A DNA stretch of 51,644 bases from an uncultured Acidobacteriota bacterium (GTDB lineage: Bacteria; Acidobacteriota; Terriglobia; Bryobacterales; Bryobacteraceae). Position 1 is the first letter of the stretch. Each line of letters starts with the position of its first letter. Position numbers and translations under genes: made by a program. Of the stretch, positions 50,426 through 51,644 are shown one piece after another. The notes under the pieces were generated by a model that worked only from the letters and a program-made list of their open reading frames with translations, did not search any database and was not told the origin of the DNA. The stretch spans positions 1-51,644 of the forward strand of contig CADECY010000065.1 of the NCBI GenBank assembly GCA_902825945.1. The letters run 5' to 3'.

Positions 50426-51644
50426 ATGGACAACCAACTACAGAATCGACTCAGCCTCCCGTACGGGGAATTGGAAGAGCTCAACCTCCAGGCCAAGGAA
50501 GACAGAAAGAACCGCGTCTCGATTGACGAGATCCGCGAGCGCCGCCTCGAGTACCTCATCAAGGAAACCCGCGTCAAAGCCGTCACCGTGCTGTTCAGCG
50601 ACCTGGAAGGCCGCCTGCACATGCTCGACTATGACAAGAAGTTCCTGACGAAGAGCTGGGACAACCTGACCTTCGACGGCTCGTCGATTCGCGGATTTAC
50701 CGCGCAGCGCGAGAGCGACCTCCGTCTCGGCATCGACTGGGCTTCGTTCTACTGGGTGCCGGCCGACCTGTTCGGAACCGGCAAGGTTCTGGTTTTCGGC
50801 GAAGTGATCGACAAGAACGGTGAACCCTACACCGCCGACATTCGCGCGATGTTGAAGGTTTTCGCCGCAAAGCAGCACGCCGAACACGGCTATACGCTTC
50901 ATGCGGCCAACGAAATCGAAGGCTTCCTGTTCGCGGGCACCGACGCCGAGCGCAAGTTCCATGAGACGGGCAAGTTCGAGTACGTCAACACGGGCGGCTA
51001 CTACCACTCGTTGCCGGGCGACCCGCTGCGCCAGTTCATCGACACGTCGGCCGAAGTGCAGCGTGCCATGGGCTTCGAGAACGAAAAGGATCACCCCGAA
51101 GTCGCGCCGTCGCAGTTCGAAATCAACTACAGCTACGGCGAAGTGGTGCAGGCGGCTGACCAGATCCAGCTCTACAAGTTGATCTGCCGTCAAGTGGCAA
51201 CCCGGATGGGCATGACGGCGAGCTTCCTTCCGAAGCCCGTGGTCGGCGTCAACGGCAGCGGCATGCACACCAACATCTCGATCACCAAGGGCGGCAAGAA
51301 CATCTTCTGGGATCCCAAGGGACTCGAGAAGATTTCGGGCTTCGCCTGGAAGTTTGTCGATCGCATCCTGACCCACGGCAATGACATCTGCCTGATGCTG
51401 AACCCGAGCGTCAACGCCTTCCGCCGGCTGGATCCGCACTTCGAAGCGCCGAACCAGATCAAGGCGTCGCCCACCGATCGCGGCTCGATGGTCCGCATCC
51501 CGATCGGCAACGAGCGCAGCGCGCGTGTCGAAGTCCGCTCGGTGGCGCCTGACGCCAACCCCTACATGGTTCTGTTCTCGGTGTTCAAGACCGGACTCGA
51601 GGGCTCGATCGGTTCGATCACGAATCTTCGCCAGCCCGCACGCT
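50426..51644 (+). CDS. glnA: Glutamine synthetase, 3' end beyond the window
   Basis: The first 406 residues are visible. The start at 50426 is chosen because AGGAG lies 5 nt upstream; an in-frame ATG at 50354 has no site and lies 3 nt after a -10 element. GS landmarks are TFDGSSIRGF, HAANEIEGFLF, HPEVAPSQFEINY, VVGVNGSGMHTNISI, NPSVNAFRRLDPHFEAPNQI and SMVRIPIGNERSARVEVRS. All metal- and ATP-binding regions that should lie in this part are present. The enzyme condenses ammonia and glutamate with ATP. The Tyr adenylylation site, if any, would be beyond the edge. It belongs to the GSI-like family with an N-terminal extension of about 30 charged residues. Confidence 0.9.
   Translation, partial: MDNQLQNRLSLPYGELEELNLQAKEDRKNRVSIDEIRERRLEYLIKETRVKAVTVLFSDLEGRLHMLDYDKKFLTKSWDNLTFDGSSIRGFTAQRESDLRLGIDWASFYWVPADLFGTGKVLVFGEVIDKNGEPYTADIRAMLKVFAAKQHAEHGYTLHAANEIEGFLFAGTDAERKFHETGKFEYVNTGGYYHSLPGDPLRQFIDTSAEVQRAMGFENEKDHPEVAPSQFEINYSYGEVVQAADQIQLYKLICRQVATRMGMTASFLPKPVVGVNGSGMHTNISITKGGKNIFWDPKGLEKISGFAWKFVDRILTHGNDICLMLNPSVNAFRRLDPHFEAPNQIKASPTDRGSMVRIPIGNERSARVEVRSVAPDANPYMVLFSVFKTGLEGSIGSITNLRQPAR

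Overview
The window reads as a chromosomal segment of a GC-rich soil bacterium, most likely an Acidobacteriota of the Solibacter/Bryobacter type (inference). The marks are a DUF1592 plus DUF1552 pair, a SUMF1 protein fused to a planctomycete-type cytochrome c, a Ser/Thr kinase with C-terminal helical repeats, Uma2 nucleases, an Oar-like TonB receptor relic and many Tat-exported oxidoreductases and hydrolases. Nearly all reading frames use G or C at third positions.

Region 1 (1-4.9 kb, minus strand) is the highlight: a compact RiPP operon. A good sigma70 promoter precedes a 107-residue precursor with seven cysteines and a Gly/Phe tail. Then follow a B12-type radical SAM maturase, an E1/ThiF-like protein with a leader-binding N-terminus, and a YcaO cyclodehydratase ending in PxPxP. 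A further gene runs off the left edge. The genes are translationally coupled. The predicted product is a thiazole/thiazoline peptide that is also modified by radical chemistry. A methyltransferase and a decayed TPR gene lie divergently next to it.

Region 2 (6.4-15.4 kb) holds a PknB-type kinase, a peroxiredoxin-like protein, a sulfite-dehydrogenase-like molybdoenzyme with its cytochrome c, and a divergent isochorismatase-fold hydrolase plus MFS transporter. About 2.3 kb of decayed sequence follows (15.35-17.66 kb).

Region 3 (17.7-32 kb) has a DUF2339 membrane protein divergent from a TetR regulator, with three copies of a palindromic operator between them. Next come the DUF1592/DUF1552 pair, a secreted five-repeat protein, a Gfo/Idh/MocA oxidoreductase with the SUMF1-cytochrome protein, and an L-rhamnonate-dehydratase-like enzyme.

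Region 4 (31.7-35.3 kb) carries flaG-fliS with a sigma28-like promoter and a 5' UTR hairpin, an orphan nuoB, and malQ. Region 5 (35.3-47.1 kb) has a TonB-receptor pseudogene, two tandem Uma2 genes with a third inverted remnant, an MdtABC-type efflux operon with a palindrome at its promoter, and a YefM antitoxin beside a frameshifted YoeB toxin. Region 6 (47.1-51.6 kb) has an amidohydrolase and an esterase from a shared promoter, an imidazolonepropionase-like protein without its metal ligands, and the start of a glutamine synthetase.

A theme across the window is -10-like hexamers ending 6-9 nt before start codons, which suggests leaderless transcripts. All assignments come from reading motifs and family resemblance by eye; no database search was run.
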